A stretch of 64,000 nt of DNA. Origin: Acidobacteriota bacterium (GTDB taxonomy: Bacteria > Acidobacteriota > Blastocatellia > RBC074). The DNA lies in assembly GCA_018269055.1 (NCBI GenBank), contig JAFDVI010000034.1, forward strand, positions 58,067 through 122,066, read 5' to 3'. A program made the translations under genes and the position numbers. Numbering within the stretch: the stretch's first letter is position 1; each line of letters begins with the position of its first letter. Positions 1 through 8,711 of this stretch are shown here, in pieces. The notes beneath the pieces are model-generated. The model was not told where the DNA came from, ran no database searches, and worked only from the letters and a program-made list of their open reading frames with translations.

Positions 1-1
1 C

Positions 2-121
2 TCGCGCGATTATCCGATGGTGCAAGGATGCATTCTGATGATTGCGCTGACGTACATCATCGCCAACCTCATCACAGATTTCGCGTACAGGCTGTTGGAC
101 CCGCGAATCAAAGTCGAGTAA
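2..121 (+). CDS. ABC transporter permease, DppB/OppB type (3' end only)
   Basis: The window opens inside this gene; only the last 39 codons are present. The peptide runs through RDYPMVQG, a hydrophobic helix and LLDPRIKVE, which is the usual C-terminus of the first inner-membrane permease of peptide/nickel ABC importers (BPD_transp_1 family). The next gene, 52 bases on, encodes the matching DppC/OppC partner, which supports the call. The substrate cannot be read from so short a piece. Confidence 0.8.
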   Translation, partial: SRDYPMVQGCILMIALTYIIANLITDFAYRLLDPRIKVE

Positions 122-173
122 ACGGTGTTCGGCGGCTTGTTGAAAAACCGAGCCCCGCCACCAACCACCAGAT

Positions 174-1001
174 ATGAACCGTCTTGGCAAAATAGGAATA
201 GTCATCATCACGTTGTTTTTCTTTGTCGCGATCTTTGCTCCGCTGATTGCGCCGCACAGTCCTGTCGAACAGCAACAATTCGCCGCCGTCGCCCCACTGG
301 AAGAACGCCTGAAACCGTCAGCGAGCCACCCGTTTGGCGTTGATGATCTTGGCCGGGATGTAATGTCGCGTGTAATTTTTGGCGCTCGCATTTCGATGGA
401 AGTCGGCGTCACGGTCGTTCTGATATCGGCCTTCCTCGGAATGATAATTGGTTCAATTTCAGGGTTTTACGGCGGTTGGGTGGATCGGTTCTTTTCAGGA
501 TTTCTGTTCAACGTCTTTTTGTCGTTTCCGAGCATTCTGCTGGCGATTGCGATGGTTGCGTTTTTGGGGCCAAGCGTTCGCAATCTGATTCTGGCGCTGT
601 CTGTGATCGGTTGGGTTGGGTATGCAAGGTTGATGCGCGGGCAGGTGTTGAAAATCCGCGAGTATGATTTCGTCACCGCCGCACGCGCTTTGGGCGCTGG
701 CGATTTCCGCATCATCTTTCGCCATGTGTTGCCGAATGCGATTCAGCCGTTGATCGTACAGGCAAGTCTGGGGATGGCGGGAGCCGTGCTTTCCGAAGCC
801 AGCTTGAGCTTTCTGGGATTGGGCGTTCAGCCGCCCACGCCAAGCTGGGGCGTGATGTTGAATGACGCCCGCAGCTTTTTACGCGTCGCTCCGCATTTGC
901 TGATGTTTCCTGGTTTGGCGGTGATGCTGACTGTCATGGCATTTAACTTTGTGGGCGACGGGTTGCGAGAATGGCTCGATCCAAAGCAGAAGCGGCAATA
1001 A
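174..1001 (+). CDS. ABC transporter permease, DppC/OppC type
   Basis: A 275-residue inner-membrane permease of the oligopeptide/dipeptide importer type. It has an N-terminal membrane helix (about residues 7-26), the family motif HPFGVDDLGRDVMSR at 52-66, and a BPD_transp_1 domain with about five further helices. The EAA loop that contacts the ATPase is at about 169-188 (RALGAGDFRIIFRHVLPN). Length is normal for the family. It follows the DppB-type gene by 52 bases and should pair with it. The binding protein and ATPases must lie outside the window. No clear Shine-Dalgarno site precedes the ATG, but it is the first start that keeps the first helix. Substrate (peptide, nickel or other) is unknown. 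Confidence 0.9.
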   Translation: MNRLGKIGIVIITLFFFVAIFAPLIAPHSPVEQQQFAAVAPLEERLKPSASHPFGVDDLGRDVMSRVIFGARISMEVGVTVVLISAFLGMIIGSISGFYGGWVDRFFSGFLFNVFLSFPSILLAIAMVAFLGPSVRNLILALSVIGWVGYARLMRGQVLKIREYDFVTAARALGAGDFRIIFRHVLPNAIQPLIVQASLGMAGAVLSEASLSFLGLGVQPPTPSWGVMLNDARSFLRVAPHLLMFPGLAVMLTVMAFNFVGDGLREWLDPKQKRQ

Positions 1002-1092
1002 AAACGAACCGAACTTAACGATCTGCCGGGACGTAAGCTTTATTGCCGATATCATCGGCGCTCAAGTAAATAAGTATTTGGAGGGAAGTGAA

Positions 1093-2076
1093 ATGACCAA
1101 CAGCATCTTTGATCAATTACGCGATGCGGCAAAGCGTACGGCACAGGAACTGGATGAAAAGTTCGATCTGAAAAACAAATTTGAGCAGGGCGTCAACACC
1201 GCTGGCGAAGTCGCGCGCAAAGCGACAGATTCGCTCAATCAAACCGCCACGCAAGCTGCGACCGTTGCGCGGGAACAGTTCAACAAGTTCGATGACGAAT
1301 ACAAGGTGACGGATAATTTACGCGACGCGGCTTCAAAAGCCGAAGGCACGATCAGACAAGGCGCTTCAGCCGCGCAAACCGGCGCGGAACAGATTTCAAA
1401 AGCTGCGGAAGAAACCGCGCGCGAAATGTTCGGATCAGCCAAAACCTATTACCAGCGTGCCGAACAGGCGTACAACGCCGGAACAGCCGGGGCGCGGATG
1501 GCCGAAGCTGCGCTGAGCGGGTATGAAAAAGCGCGCGTCTGGATCAAGGAAAATCCGGGCAAAACCGCTGTGGTTTCGTTTTCGATGATTGCGGGAACCC
1601 GTATCGGTTCTGCGTTGCCGGAACTGGGCGCAACGATTCTGGGCGCAGGCGCGACCGGGAATTGGTTTTTCAACAGCGCATTGCCCATCGTGGGCATTCG
1701 CAAGCTGACTGAAAAATACAACGACTATTTGAAGGAACAGGAACGATTGCTGGCCGAAAGCAAGCTGGATGAAGCCGAACGCGGGCGAATCGAGTTTCAA
1801 CGCAACCTGACGAAATACGTTGGCGCGCCGCTGCTGGGAGCGTTCAGTGTAGCGGCGGGAGCTTCGATGATCGGCGCGGCGTTTTCCGGCGCGACGGTGA
1901 CCGGCTTTCCTGTCAGCTTGATTCTGGGCGGCAATCCGTTGCTGAACGGAATCTGGTTTTTTGCCAACGGCGTGGTGTGCATCAGTGAAGGGTACAAGTT
2001 TTTTATGATCGCCCTGGCTGATCAGGAGGAAGTCGAAAAAGTCGTGCGTGAGATCAAAGGCTTGCTTCCAGCGTAA
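1093..2076 (+). CDS. Alanine-rich amphipathic membrane protein, unknown function
   Basis: I do not recognise a named family. The 327-residue product has three parts. Residues 1-155 are a long, Ala/Glu/Lys/Gln-rich amphipathic helical region with apolipoprotein- or LEA-like composition. Residues about 158-200 are hydrophobic and glycine-rich, a charged helical stretch follows at about 203-238, and a second hydrophobic glycine-rich region lies at about 241-300. The start at 1093 is chosen because GGAGGGAAGTGAA precedes it; the reading frame is open further upstream, but that overlaps the permease. A short palindrome (1045-1059) lies in the leader. The gene is probably monocistronic, since the next gene is on the other strand and ends 2 bases away. 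A membrane- or envelope-associated role is only an inference. Confidence 0.75.
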   Translation: MTNSIFDQLRDAAKRTAQELDEKFDLKNKFEQGVNTAGEVARKATDSLNQTATQAATVAREQFNKFDDEYKVTDNLRDAASKAEGTIRQGASAAQTGAEQISKAAEETAREMFGSAKTYYQRAEQAYNAGTAGARMAEAALSGYEKARVWIKENPGKTAVVSFSMIAGTRIGSALPELGATILGAGATGNWFFNSALPIVGIRKLTEKYNDYLKEQERLLAESKLDEAERGRIEFQRNLTKYVGAPLLGAFSVAAGASMIGAAFSGATVTGFPVSLILGGNPLLNGIWFFANGVVCISEGYKFFMIALADQEEVEKVVREIKGLLPA

Positions 2077-2077
2077 T

Positions 2078-3427
2078 TTATCCGATTCGTGCCTGAATCA
2101 GTTGTGCCAATGATTCAGCCTGATGGCGAATAGAGGTTTCATCCTCGCCTTCGATCATCACGCGAGCCAGATTTTCGGTGCCGGAGTAACGAACCAGCAG
2201 GCGGCCTTTGTCACCCAGTTCGTTTTCGACGGCAGCAATGGCTGTTTTGATCGGCTCAATTGAATCCAGCGGCGGTTTGCTGGCGACGCGAATGTTGAGC
2301 AGGATTTGCGGGTAACGAACGAAGCCGGATGCCAAATCGCTCAGGCTGCGTTTGGATTCAGCCATCACGCGCAACACTTCCAGCGCGGAAATCATGCCGT
2401 CTCCGGCCAAACTGATTTCGGGAAAGATGATGTGGCCGGATTGTTCGCCGCCAATGCTGCCGCCGTTTTTCAGTAATTCATCCAACACGTTTTTATCGCC
2501 CACCGACGTGCGAAGGAGTTCAATTCCACGTTCGCGCAGCGCAACTTCCAACCCAAGATTGCTCATCACGGTTGCCACGACGCGGTTGCCTGCCAGTTTG
2601 CCGTGCGCGGCCAGGTATTCCGCCATCACCAGCATGACTTGATCGCCGTCAACGAGTTGTCCACGTTCGTCAACCATCAACATGCGGTCGGCGTCACCGT
2701 CAAACGCAATTCCGGCATCGGCCTTCGCAGCCAGCACGGCCTCCGTCAAACCTTCTATGTGCAACGAACCGCAGTTCAAGTTGATGTTGCGACCGGTCGG
2801 TTCGTTGTTGATGACGGTCAGTTCCGCGCCGAGCGATTCAAACAACTTTGGGGCCAATTCGTACGAAGCCCCATTCGCGCAATCAATTACCAGTTTCATC
2901 CCCGATAGGTTCAATCCGGCTCCAATTTCATCGCGAAGAAACGTCAGATACTTTTCCTTCAATTCGGAATTGTCGGGGAAAGTTTTGTTGGTTATTGGAG
3001 GGAAGTTGTCGGCGTCGGCTTCCAGGTCGCGTTCGATGCCTTGTTCGGTTTCATCGTCAATTTTTTGCCCCGAAGGCGCGAAAATCTTGATGCCATTATC
3101 GTGGTAAGGGTTATGAGAAGCAGAGACGACCACACCCGCGTCGCATTGGAACACTCGCGTCACATACGCGACGCCAGGAGTTGTAATGACTCCGGCGTTG
3201 ATCACGTTCGTCGCTCCACCGGCAATGGCGCCTTGTGCGATGGCATCTGAAATCCAGTAGCCGGATTCACGCGTGTCGCTGCCGATGATGATTTGAGGCG
3301 CTCGGCCAAGTTTTTGTGCCAACTCTTTTGCCAGCGAATAGCCAATGCGTACGATTGTGATTTCGTCGAGCGGATATTGCCCCGCTTCGCCGCGAATGCC
3401 GTCTGTGCCAAAGAACTTGCCCATCAC
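2078..3427 (-). CDS. glmM: Phosphoglucosamine mutase
   Basis: Converts glucosamine-6-phosphate to glucosamine-1-phosphate, a cytoplasmic step toward UDP-GlcNAc for peptidoglycan. The 449-residue protein has the family hallmarks: GKFFGTDGIRG at the N-terminus, the phosphoserine loop VSASHNP (Ser104), the metal loop DGDADR at 243-248, a GGEQSGH sugar loop and a C-terminal RYSGTEN phosphate loop. The DGIRG N-terminus and length separate GlmM from ManB-type phosphomannomutases. It is the last gene of a three-gene minus-strand operon with cdaR and cdaA, overlapping cdaR by 4 bases (ATGA). Two tandem ATGs occur at the start; I used the first. Confidence 0.97.
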   Translation of the reverse strand: MMGKFFGTDGIRGEAGQYPLDEITIVRIGYSLAKELAQKLGRAPQIIIGSDTRESGYWISDAIAQGAIAGGATNVINAGVITTPGVAYVTRVFQCDAGVVVSASHNPYHDNGIKIFAPSGQKIDDETEQGIERDLEADADNFPPITNKTFPDNSELKEKYLTFLRDEIGAGLNLSGMKLVIDCANGASYELAPKLFESLGAELTVINNEPTGRNINLNCGSLHIEGLTEAVLAAKADAGIAFDGDADRMLMVDERGQLVDGDQVMLVMAEYLAAHGKLAGNRVVATVMSNLGLEVALRERGIELLRTSVGDKNVLDELLKNGGSIGGEQSGHIIFPEISLAGDGMISALEVLRVMAESKRSLSDLASGFVRYPQILLNIRVASKPPLDSIEPIKTAIAAVENELGDKGRLLVRYSGTENLARVMIEGEDETSIRHQAESLAQLIQARIG

Positions 3428-4392
3428 TTCTTGAACTTCACCTCATTTGGAATAATTTTTTGAACTTCGACGTGCGGGAATAAACTATCAGGAAGAGTGA
3501 TTTGGGGAACCGCCGCTGTGATTCCTGACATTGTGGGCGACACTACTTCAACGCGCAAATCGCCAGGACGCAACGCTTCCAAAACCGAGTTTGGGCCATA
3601 AAGCTGTACTTCCACGGTTTTGGTGAGCAACTGGCCGCCTGCTGCCGGATTCAACCAATGAACCGGAACTGTTGGAAAGCGTCTGAAAACGCGGCGCTCA
3701 CCAACTTCCACAAACATTTTGATTTGCGTTACGGTCAGCACTCTCAGCGATGAATGCGGCGTTTCCACGTCAACGGAGGTCTCGAAACTCTTGCTGTGCC
3801 CGTTCAGGTTGACGCTTTCGGTCAACAAACGTCCAACCTTTTTCACTTGTGATTCCGCGCCCTCAATTTCGATGGAATCAGGTTCGATTTTGCATCCGTA
3901 AACTTCCAACCCGTTGGCAGGTTGGCCAATCAACTGGCCTTCGACCGAAACCCGCTTTTTAACCTTTGGTTCCAACACCAACCGAATACTGGCCGGTTCA
4001 ACCTGAACTACATGAATGCTGTTATCTGGCAGCGAAACGTCCGAAGTATGAAGTTGAATTACGCGCTCTCCAGCTTCTTTGTTCGTCAGGTCGGCGGTGA
4101 CTGCCAACTGGGAAGGCATCAGGCTGCGCACCAGATCGCGCGGCCCGCGCACGCGAACGCTGACGGTTTGCGTCACTTCGCCGCTGATTTCCACGTCGGC
4201 TCGCTGGCCGCGATATTCCAACGGCACGTTGAACAGTTTCACGTCGCTGACCGGCTGACGAGAAAAGATGAACAACACAATGGCCAGCAACAGTGACATC
4301 AACAGTAACCATTTGTTTTCAATGTGCAGGTGGCGAATCCATTGTTTCAATCGCGAAGGCGACATCCGGCGCAAGGTATGATCCAGTTTCAT
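3424..4392 (-). CDS. cdaR: YbbR-like protein, regulator of the diadenylate cyclase
   Basis: A membrane-anchored protein of 322 residues with one N-terminal transmembrane helix (about 27-46) followed by tandem extracytoplasmic YbbR repeats (about 55-130, 135-215 and 235-318). In Firmicutes the equivalent protein binds and modulates CdaA. Its position here, overlapping cdaA by 4 bases upstream and glmM by 4 bases downstream, repeats the conserved cdaA-cdaR-glmM order, so the assignment rests on both domain pattern and context. YbbR domains are poorly conserved in sequence, and no catalytic residues are expected. Confidence 0.88.
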   Translation of the reverse strand: MKLDHTLRRMSPSRLKQWIRHLHIENKWLLLMSLLLAIVLFIFSRQPVSDVKLFNVPLEYRGQRADVEISGEVTQTVSVRVRGPRDLVRSLMPSQLAVTADLTNKEAGERVIQLHTSDVSLPDNSIHVVQVEPASIRLVLEPKVKKRVSVEGQLIGQPANGLEVYGCKIEPDSIEIEGAESQVKKVGRLLTESVNLNGHSKSFETSVDVETPHSSLRVLTVTQIKMFVEVGERRVFRRFPTVPVHWLNPAAGGQLLTKTVEVQLYGPNSVLEALRPGDLRVEVVSPTMSGITAAVPQITLPDSLFPHVEVQKIIPNEVKFKK

Positions 4393-5309
4393 GAGGTCGA
4401 GCCTCCCCGGATTTCATCGCTCCTTGCTTGAGCAGGCTGTCGCCCCCGTTTGCGAGCCGAAACCAGTTCATCAATTTCGCGTTCCCGCTCGCGCTCTTCG
4501 TTTTCCAGTTCATCGGATTCCTGTTCGCTGCGCCAAGGCTCCATTGCCTGTTGGATTCGACGACGCAATCCCGGACCATCCAAATTGCGCTTCAAACGCC
4601 CTTCGACAGCGAACGAAATTGCCCCGGTTTCCTCAGAAACAATCACTGCGAACGCGTCGCTGTCTTCCGTCACTCCGATGGCAGAACGGTGGCGAGTCCC
4701 CAGTTCACGCGATATCAACGGATTCTGAGTGAGGGGTAGAAAACAGCATGCTGCCATCACGCGGTTATCGCTGATAATGACCGCGCCATCGTGCAGCGTC
4801 GTGTTTTTGTTAAAGATCGTTACCAGCAAATCGTAACTGATGCGAGCATCCAACCGGATTCCGCTTTCAATCAGCGTTTTCAAGCCTACTTCGCGCTCAA
4901 AAACGATCAGCGCGCCGAGTTTTTCCGATGACAGCGTCGTGGCCGCCAGAACGATTTCGTCATACCACTCTTCGCCAAAGGGATTTCGCGTCCTGACGGG
5001 CAGGCGAATCTTGTTTCCCAATCTGGTCAATACCACGCGAATTTCCTGTTGAAACAACACAATGATTGCGAATCCGGCGTACACGGCGGCGTTTCGCAAA
5101 ACCCATTGCATTGTACTCAAACCAAACCGACTGGAAATCGCATAAAGTAATCCGACCAATAACAAACCGACGCCCATCTGGACAGCACGAGTTCTGTGTA
5201 CCAACCTGAGAAATTCATAGATCAGGAAGGTCACCAACAGAATGTCTATGACGTGCCGAAGTTGGACGAAATGCCAACCCCACTGCACATAGGACCAGAA
5301 TTCGTGCAT
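4389..5309 (-). CDS. cdaA: Membrane diadenylate cyclase (DisA_N domain)
   Basis: Makes cyclic di-AMP from two ATP. With the start used here (306 residues) there are three N-terminal membrane helices (about 17-37, 42-62 and 72-91) followed by a DAC domain. The signature motifs are present: DGA at 174-176 (LHDGAVII) and RHR at 206-208 (GTRHRSAIG). The C-terminal tail (about 254-306) is highly charged, a probable coiled coil, and longer than in Bacillus CdaA. An earlier ATG at 5390 would add 27 residues that do not resemble the family. Neither start has a convincing Shine-Dalgarno site, so the start is uncertain. It is the first gene of cdaA-cdaR-glmM, linking c-di-AMP signalling to cell-wall precursor supply. 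Confidence 0.93.
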   Translation of the reverse strand: MHEFWSYVQWGWHFVQLRHVIDILLVTFLIYEFLRLVHRTRAVQMGVGLLLVGLLYAISSRFGLSTMQWVLRNAAVYAGFAIIVLFQQEIRVVLTRLGNKIRLPVRTRNPFGEEWYDEIVLAATTLSSEKLGALIVFEREVGLKTLIESGIRLDARISYDLLVTIFNKNTTLHDGAVIISDNRVMAACCFLPLTQNPLISRELGTRHRSAIGVTEDSDAFAVIVSEETGAISFAVEGRLKRNLDGPGLRRRIQQAMEPWRSEQESDELENEEREREREIDELVSARKRGRQPAQARSDEIRGGSTS

Positions 5310-5390
5310 AAGCGTAGTCAAAGCGTCTTTGCCTAAGTTCTCGTTTTCCAGAAATCCAAACCGCGCAAACCGGTTTTGGCCTTTAAGCAT

Positions 5391-5731
5391 ACCACACGCG
5401 TTTGAATTAACTGTCTAAATCATCGAACCCGCGAACGAGAAAAAACAAAATCGCCCTTCTCTGATTGCCAAAGTGTCGGAGCGAGCGACGAAACGCATGG
5501 TGCCAAGTTTGTCTCGTACGCTGCAACCTAAGGTGTCAAAAACCAGGGAGGGGTGAATTGGAGATCGAAAACCCGTCTGGAATGAACAACTTTTTGGTTC
5601 GATGTATGGGAACAACGCTTGCTCTCAGCCCAAAGGATAAATCCGGCGATAGCTTTTAACTTATTTCACACTGATCAACACGTTGCTATCGGCAACAGAT
5701 TCATCACACGACATTTCAGGAGATAACGTCC
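5391..5731. other. Intergenic region, divergent
   Basis: About 340 bases between cdaA (minus) and the secreted PKD protein (plus). I see no open frame with a credible start and no strong hairpin. It should carry the divergent promoters of both units. The last 15 bases hold the ribosome binding site CAGGAGATAACGTCC of the next gene. Confidence 0.5.
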
Positions 5732-6826
5732 ATGAAACCTCAATTGTATTGCGCAAAAGTTCTTGCCATTTCAATCGCATGCCTGGCTGTATGCTCCGGC
5801 TGGATCAATCCCTCAGGGAATCAGGTTTATGCGCAGTATTACTGCAGCCTGACTTGCGCCGTAACAGCCCCTTCAATTGGAACGGCGGGCAGCGCGGTTT
5901 CCTTTTCCACCAGGCTCACAACCTATTACTGCAATGGCGCTCCAACCTTCACCTGGGAATTTGGCGATGGCGCTTCGACGACAGCGGCAAGTCCTGAACA
6001 CATCTACTCTGCCGGCGGAACGTATACCTGGAAAGTAACTGTCACAGTGGATGACGCAAGTGACAGCAGCAGTGGCACGATCACAATCTCCGCCAACGTG
6101 CCCAACAAGCTGACGGGCGTCTCGGCTGCGAGCTACGAAGGTACGTTGTTCACAGGCGAGGAGATTGTTGCCGCATTTGGTTCCGGTTTGGCTTCCGCCA
6201 CAGAAATCGCATCCAGTATCCCCTTGCCAACGACCTTGGCCGGAACAACTGTCAAAGTAAAAGACTCTTCGGGAACAGAACGTTTGGCATCTCTGTTTTT
6301 TGTTTCGCCCGGGCAAATTAACTACTTGCTTCCGCTTGGAACGTCATCGGGAACCGCGACCGTGACCGTGGTCAGTGGTAGTTCGACGATTGCGAGTGGC
6401 GCGGCGGAAGTTGCGAAAGTTGCTCCGGGACTCTTTTCGGCAAATTCCAGTGGACAAGGCGTGGCATCCGGGTATGCGTTGCGAATCCGGGCTGACAATT
6501 CCCAAAGCAATGAAGCGATCTCGCAGTACGATGCCGGACAAACCAAGTTCCTCGCTGTACCGATTGATTTTGGACCGGCGACCGACCAGGTGTATCTGAT
6601 CCTTTATGGGACGGGAATTCGATCCCGCAGCTCTTTGTCGGCGGTCACGTTCACATTGGGTGGCGAAAATATCCCTGTCTTATTTGCCGGGCCACAAGGA
6701 GATTTTGTGGGACTTGATCAGATCAACCTGCAATTGCCGCGAAGTCTGGCCGGACGGGGCGACGTGGAGGGAGTGCTGATGGTGGATGGCGTATTAGCCA
6801 ACAAGATTCGGCTCACGTTCAAATGA
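5732..6826 (+). CDS. Secreted PKD-domain protein with TIGR03437 C-terminal domain
   Basis: A 364-residue exported protein. A signal peptide covers about residues 1-34, ending near QVYAQ. A short PKD-like domain (about 45-125) contains the typical FTWEFGDGA and a YTWKVTVTV strand. A TIGR03437 domain (about 130-364) shows GLASA, FFVSPGQINYLLP, YGTGIRSRSS and VGLDQINLQLPRSLAGRGD. TIGR03437 is a beta-rich domain of unknown function, multiplied in Acidobacteria and usually attached to secreted proteins. The ATG is preceded by AGGAGATAACGTCC. Four cysteines in the PKD region could form disulphides. Function is unknown; cell-surface adhesion or glycan binding is speculation. A strong terminator follows. 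Confidence 0.85.
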   Translation: MKPQLYCAKVLAISIACLAVCSGWINPSGNQVYAQYYCSLTCAVTAPSIGTAGSAVSFSTRLTTYYCNGAPTFTWEFGDGASTTAASPEHIYSAGGTYTWKVTVTVDDASDSSSGTITISANVPNKLTGVSAASYEGTLFTGEEIVAAFGSGLASATEIASSIPLPTTLAGTTVKVKDSSGTERLASLFFVSPGQINYLLPLGTSSGTATVTVVSGSSTIASGAAEVAKVAPGLFSANSSGQGVASGYALRIRADNSQSNEAISQYDAGQTKFLAVPIDFGPATDQVYLILYGTGIRSRSSLSAVTFTLGGENIPVLFAGPQGDFVGLDQINLQLPRSLAGRGDVEGVLMVDGVLANKIRLTFK

Positions 6827-6867
6827 GTTAAACCGGTGCCTGCACTTTGTTCATCATGCTGAAAAAT

Positions 6868-6909
6868 CGAAGCCGCCTTGTGCATAACAAGGCGGCTTCG
6901 GTTTCTGTT
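6868..6909 (+). terminator. Rho-independent terminator
   Basis: A perfect 13-bp stem (CGAAGCCGCCTTG with its complement, 6868-6880 and 6888-6900), a 7-base loop and the T-rich tail GTTTCTGTT, placed about 40 bases after the stop codon of the PKD-TIGR03437 gene. Confidence 0.9.
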
Positions 6910-7292
6910 AGCAGCTACTCGCTGAGCTTTTGGCAGCCAGGCGGGAAGATCGGAATGATGTAACTTGCCGTATTGTTAGATCGCCCATTCCGAGAAGGCT
7001 CCAAACCTGTTGTCGTATTCCCGCAGTCGAATTGGATTAACTTTTGGGCATTTTTGAAACGCCCAGTTCTTTAGTTGTTGCATCCGGCGAGTTTTGTTAG
7101 ACTCTCCACCGTGCGCCACCCCCGGCTTTTCAATGCTGAAAGCCGATGAATCCCGTTAGCTTGTTTCAAGCTGAAATCTGCTGAAACGTTATTGTCTGGC
7201 GCTAGCGCGTAGCCGCTGGTTGCCCTCTGAAGCCATTTCGCAGTTATTACATCAAGAGCGCACCGCGATCGGGTTTCAGAAAGGGATGGAAA
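6910..7292. other. Intergenic region with small hairpins
   Basis: No gene is seen. Several short inverted repeats occur: TGGGC/GCCCA at 7045-7065, a CGGCTTTTCA-type stem near 7122-7144, and a GTTTCA/TGAAAC pair soon after. They are too weak and too scattered to name. The promoter of the following transpeptidase gene should be here. Confidence 0.4.
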
Positions 7293-8621
7293 ATGAAGAA
7301 TAAGTTCCGTGCCATCACGGTGATAGCGACCGTGATGTTGTTTGTTCTTAGCGTGGGATCTTCGTTGTCAGTTCATGCGAAAACGAAGAAACGTTCAGCC
7401 AGTAAAAAGGGCAAATCGGTTTCCAGGAAAACTGTTGCCAAGTCCTCTCAAAAATCTTCCAGCAAAAAGCAAATTGCCAGTCGCAGCCGGCGCAGCCGAG
7501 GAGCACGTGCGGTTAGCAGCAGCAAAGGGCAATCGCGGTCCGCTCGCAACCGAGTTGTAAAAGGAGCGAATGTGCGATTGTCACGCGCCGCGCGCCGCCG
7601 CCGCGCACGTGCGTTGATGCTGGCACGGATGAGAGCGGCCAAAGCGCGCGATGCCGCGCTCAGAAACATTACCGCCACCAACATTGGCAACGACGCAACC
7701 GATGGTGAGGATTTGGAAATTCGGCAGGCGGTTTTGAATGCGATGAGCGGGCGTTCCGCGACCGTGGTTGTGATGGACCCGAACACGGGTCGCGTTTACA
7801 CCATCGTCAATCAGAAGATGGCGTTGGGATCACCTGTTAAGCCTTGCTCAACAGTTAAGATGATTACGGGGTTGGCGGCCTTGCGAGAAAACGTGTTTGA
7901 TCCGTCAGATGAACTGGTGCGCTCGCGCAAATATGGGCCGTTGAATCTGACCGAAGCGCTGGCACATTCCGATAACCCGTTTTTCCAGGCGCTCGGCAAA
8001 ATGACCGGCTACGATAAGCTCATCAAGTACGCAGACAATTTCGGATTTGGGCAGAAAACGGGCGTCAACTATCCTGGAGAAAGCGAAGGCTTTTTGCCCG
8101 AAGAAGGGACAACGTTGATGCCCAGCCACGGTGACGGATTTGGAGTGACTGCCATCCAATTGGCCGCCTTTACTTCCGCAATCGCCAACGGAGGCAATCT
8201 GTATGTTCCACGTGTGCCCCGCACAGCCGAAGACGCCGCAGATTTCAAACCGGAACTGAAGCGGAAAATTGAAATGTCTCCGGAAGATCGAGCACGCATG
8301 TTGCCTGGAATGATTGGCGCGGTGAATTACGGCACGGCTCGACCGGCTGCCAACTCGTTATTCCAAATTGCGGGCAAAACCGGAACCTGCACTGGTGATC
8401 GTGATAAGTTGAGGCTATTTACTTCGTTTTCCAGCGTGGAAAATCCGAAAGTCGTTGTCACTGTCATTACATCGGATTCGAAGTTTGGCGGTAATCATGC
8501 GACTGCCATTGCCGGAAAAATTTATGCTGCGATTGCGCCGAAATTTTTCCGTGAACGAATAATCCCGGCTTCGGTGACGGAAGAAGCTCCTACTCCTCCG
8601 GTCAAGATCGCCAACAAGTAA
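7293..8621 (+). CDS. Penicillin-binding protein, transpeptidase domain only, with basic N-terminal segment
   Basis: A 442-residue exported serine transpeptidase of the PBP fold. A signal peptide or anchor (1-29) is followed by an extreme Lys/Arg/Ser-rich segment (about 30-120) and then the catalytic domain (about 150-425). The three active-site motifs are all present: STVK (Ser186-Lys189), SDN (226-228) and KTG (362-364). There is no glycosyltransferase domain and no recognisable dimerisation domain, so it is smaller than class A or typical class B PBPs and may be a specialised D,D-transpeptidase. The start is preceded by AAAGGGATGGAAA. It appears monocistronic, bounded by a bidirectional terminator. 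The basic segment is unusual and might bind anionic wall polymers or nucleic acid; that is inference. Confidence 0.85.
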   Translation: MKNKFRAITVIATVMLFVLSVGSSLSVHAKTKKRSASKKGKSVSRKTVAKSSQKSSSKKQIASRSRRSRGARAVSSSKGQSRSARNRVVKGANVRLSRAARRRRARALMLARMRAAKARDAALRNITATNIGNDATDGEDLEIRQAVLNAMSGRSATVVVMDPNTGRVYTIVNQKMALGSPVKPCSTVKMITGLAALRENVFDPSDELVRSRKYGPLNLTEALAHSDNPFFQALGKMTGYDKLIKYADNFGFGQKTGVNYPGESEGFLPEEGTTLMPSHGDGFGVTAIQLAAFTSAIANGGNLYVPRVPRTAEDAADFKPELKRKIEMSPEDRARMLPGMIGAVNYGTARPAANSLFQIAGKTGTCTGDRDKLRLFTSFSSVENPKVVVTVITSDSKFGGNHATAIAGKIYAAIAPKFFRERIIPASVTEEAPTPPVKIANK

Positions 8622-8642
8622 AATCTGATTCCATCAAGCTTC

Positions 8643-8695
8643 AAAAACCAAATGGCGAGTGCAGATCGAATTTCCGCACTCGCCATTTGGTTTTT
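8643..8695. terminator. Bidirectional rho-independent terminator
   Basis: A perfect 20-bp inverted repeat (8643-8662 and 8676-8695) with A-runs on the left and T-runs on the right lies between two convergent genes, so it can stop transcription from both. Confidence 0.92.
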
Positions 8696-8711
8696 TAGCG
8701 TTCCCCGCCGC

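Noticed and set aside
1045..1059. Palindrome GCCGATATCATCGGC in the leader of the amphipathic protein gene
   Set aside because: Could be an operator, but it is single in the window and fits no known regulator consensus that I can name.
949..1092. Upstream extension of the amphipathic protein into the permease gene
   Set aside because: The extra 48 residues overlap the permease coding region and the good ribosome binding site lies directly before 1093.
7045..7144. Several short hairpins read as a possible riboswitch upstream of the transpeptidase gene
   Set aside because: Stems are short and unconnected, with no conserved riboswitch core, and lie 150-250 bases from the start codon.
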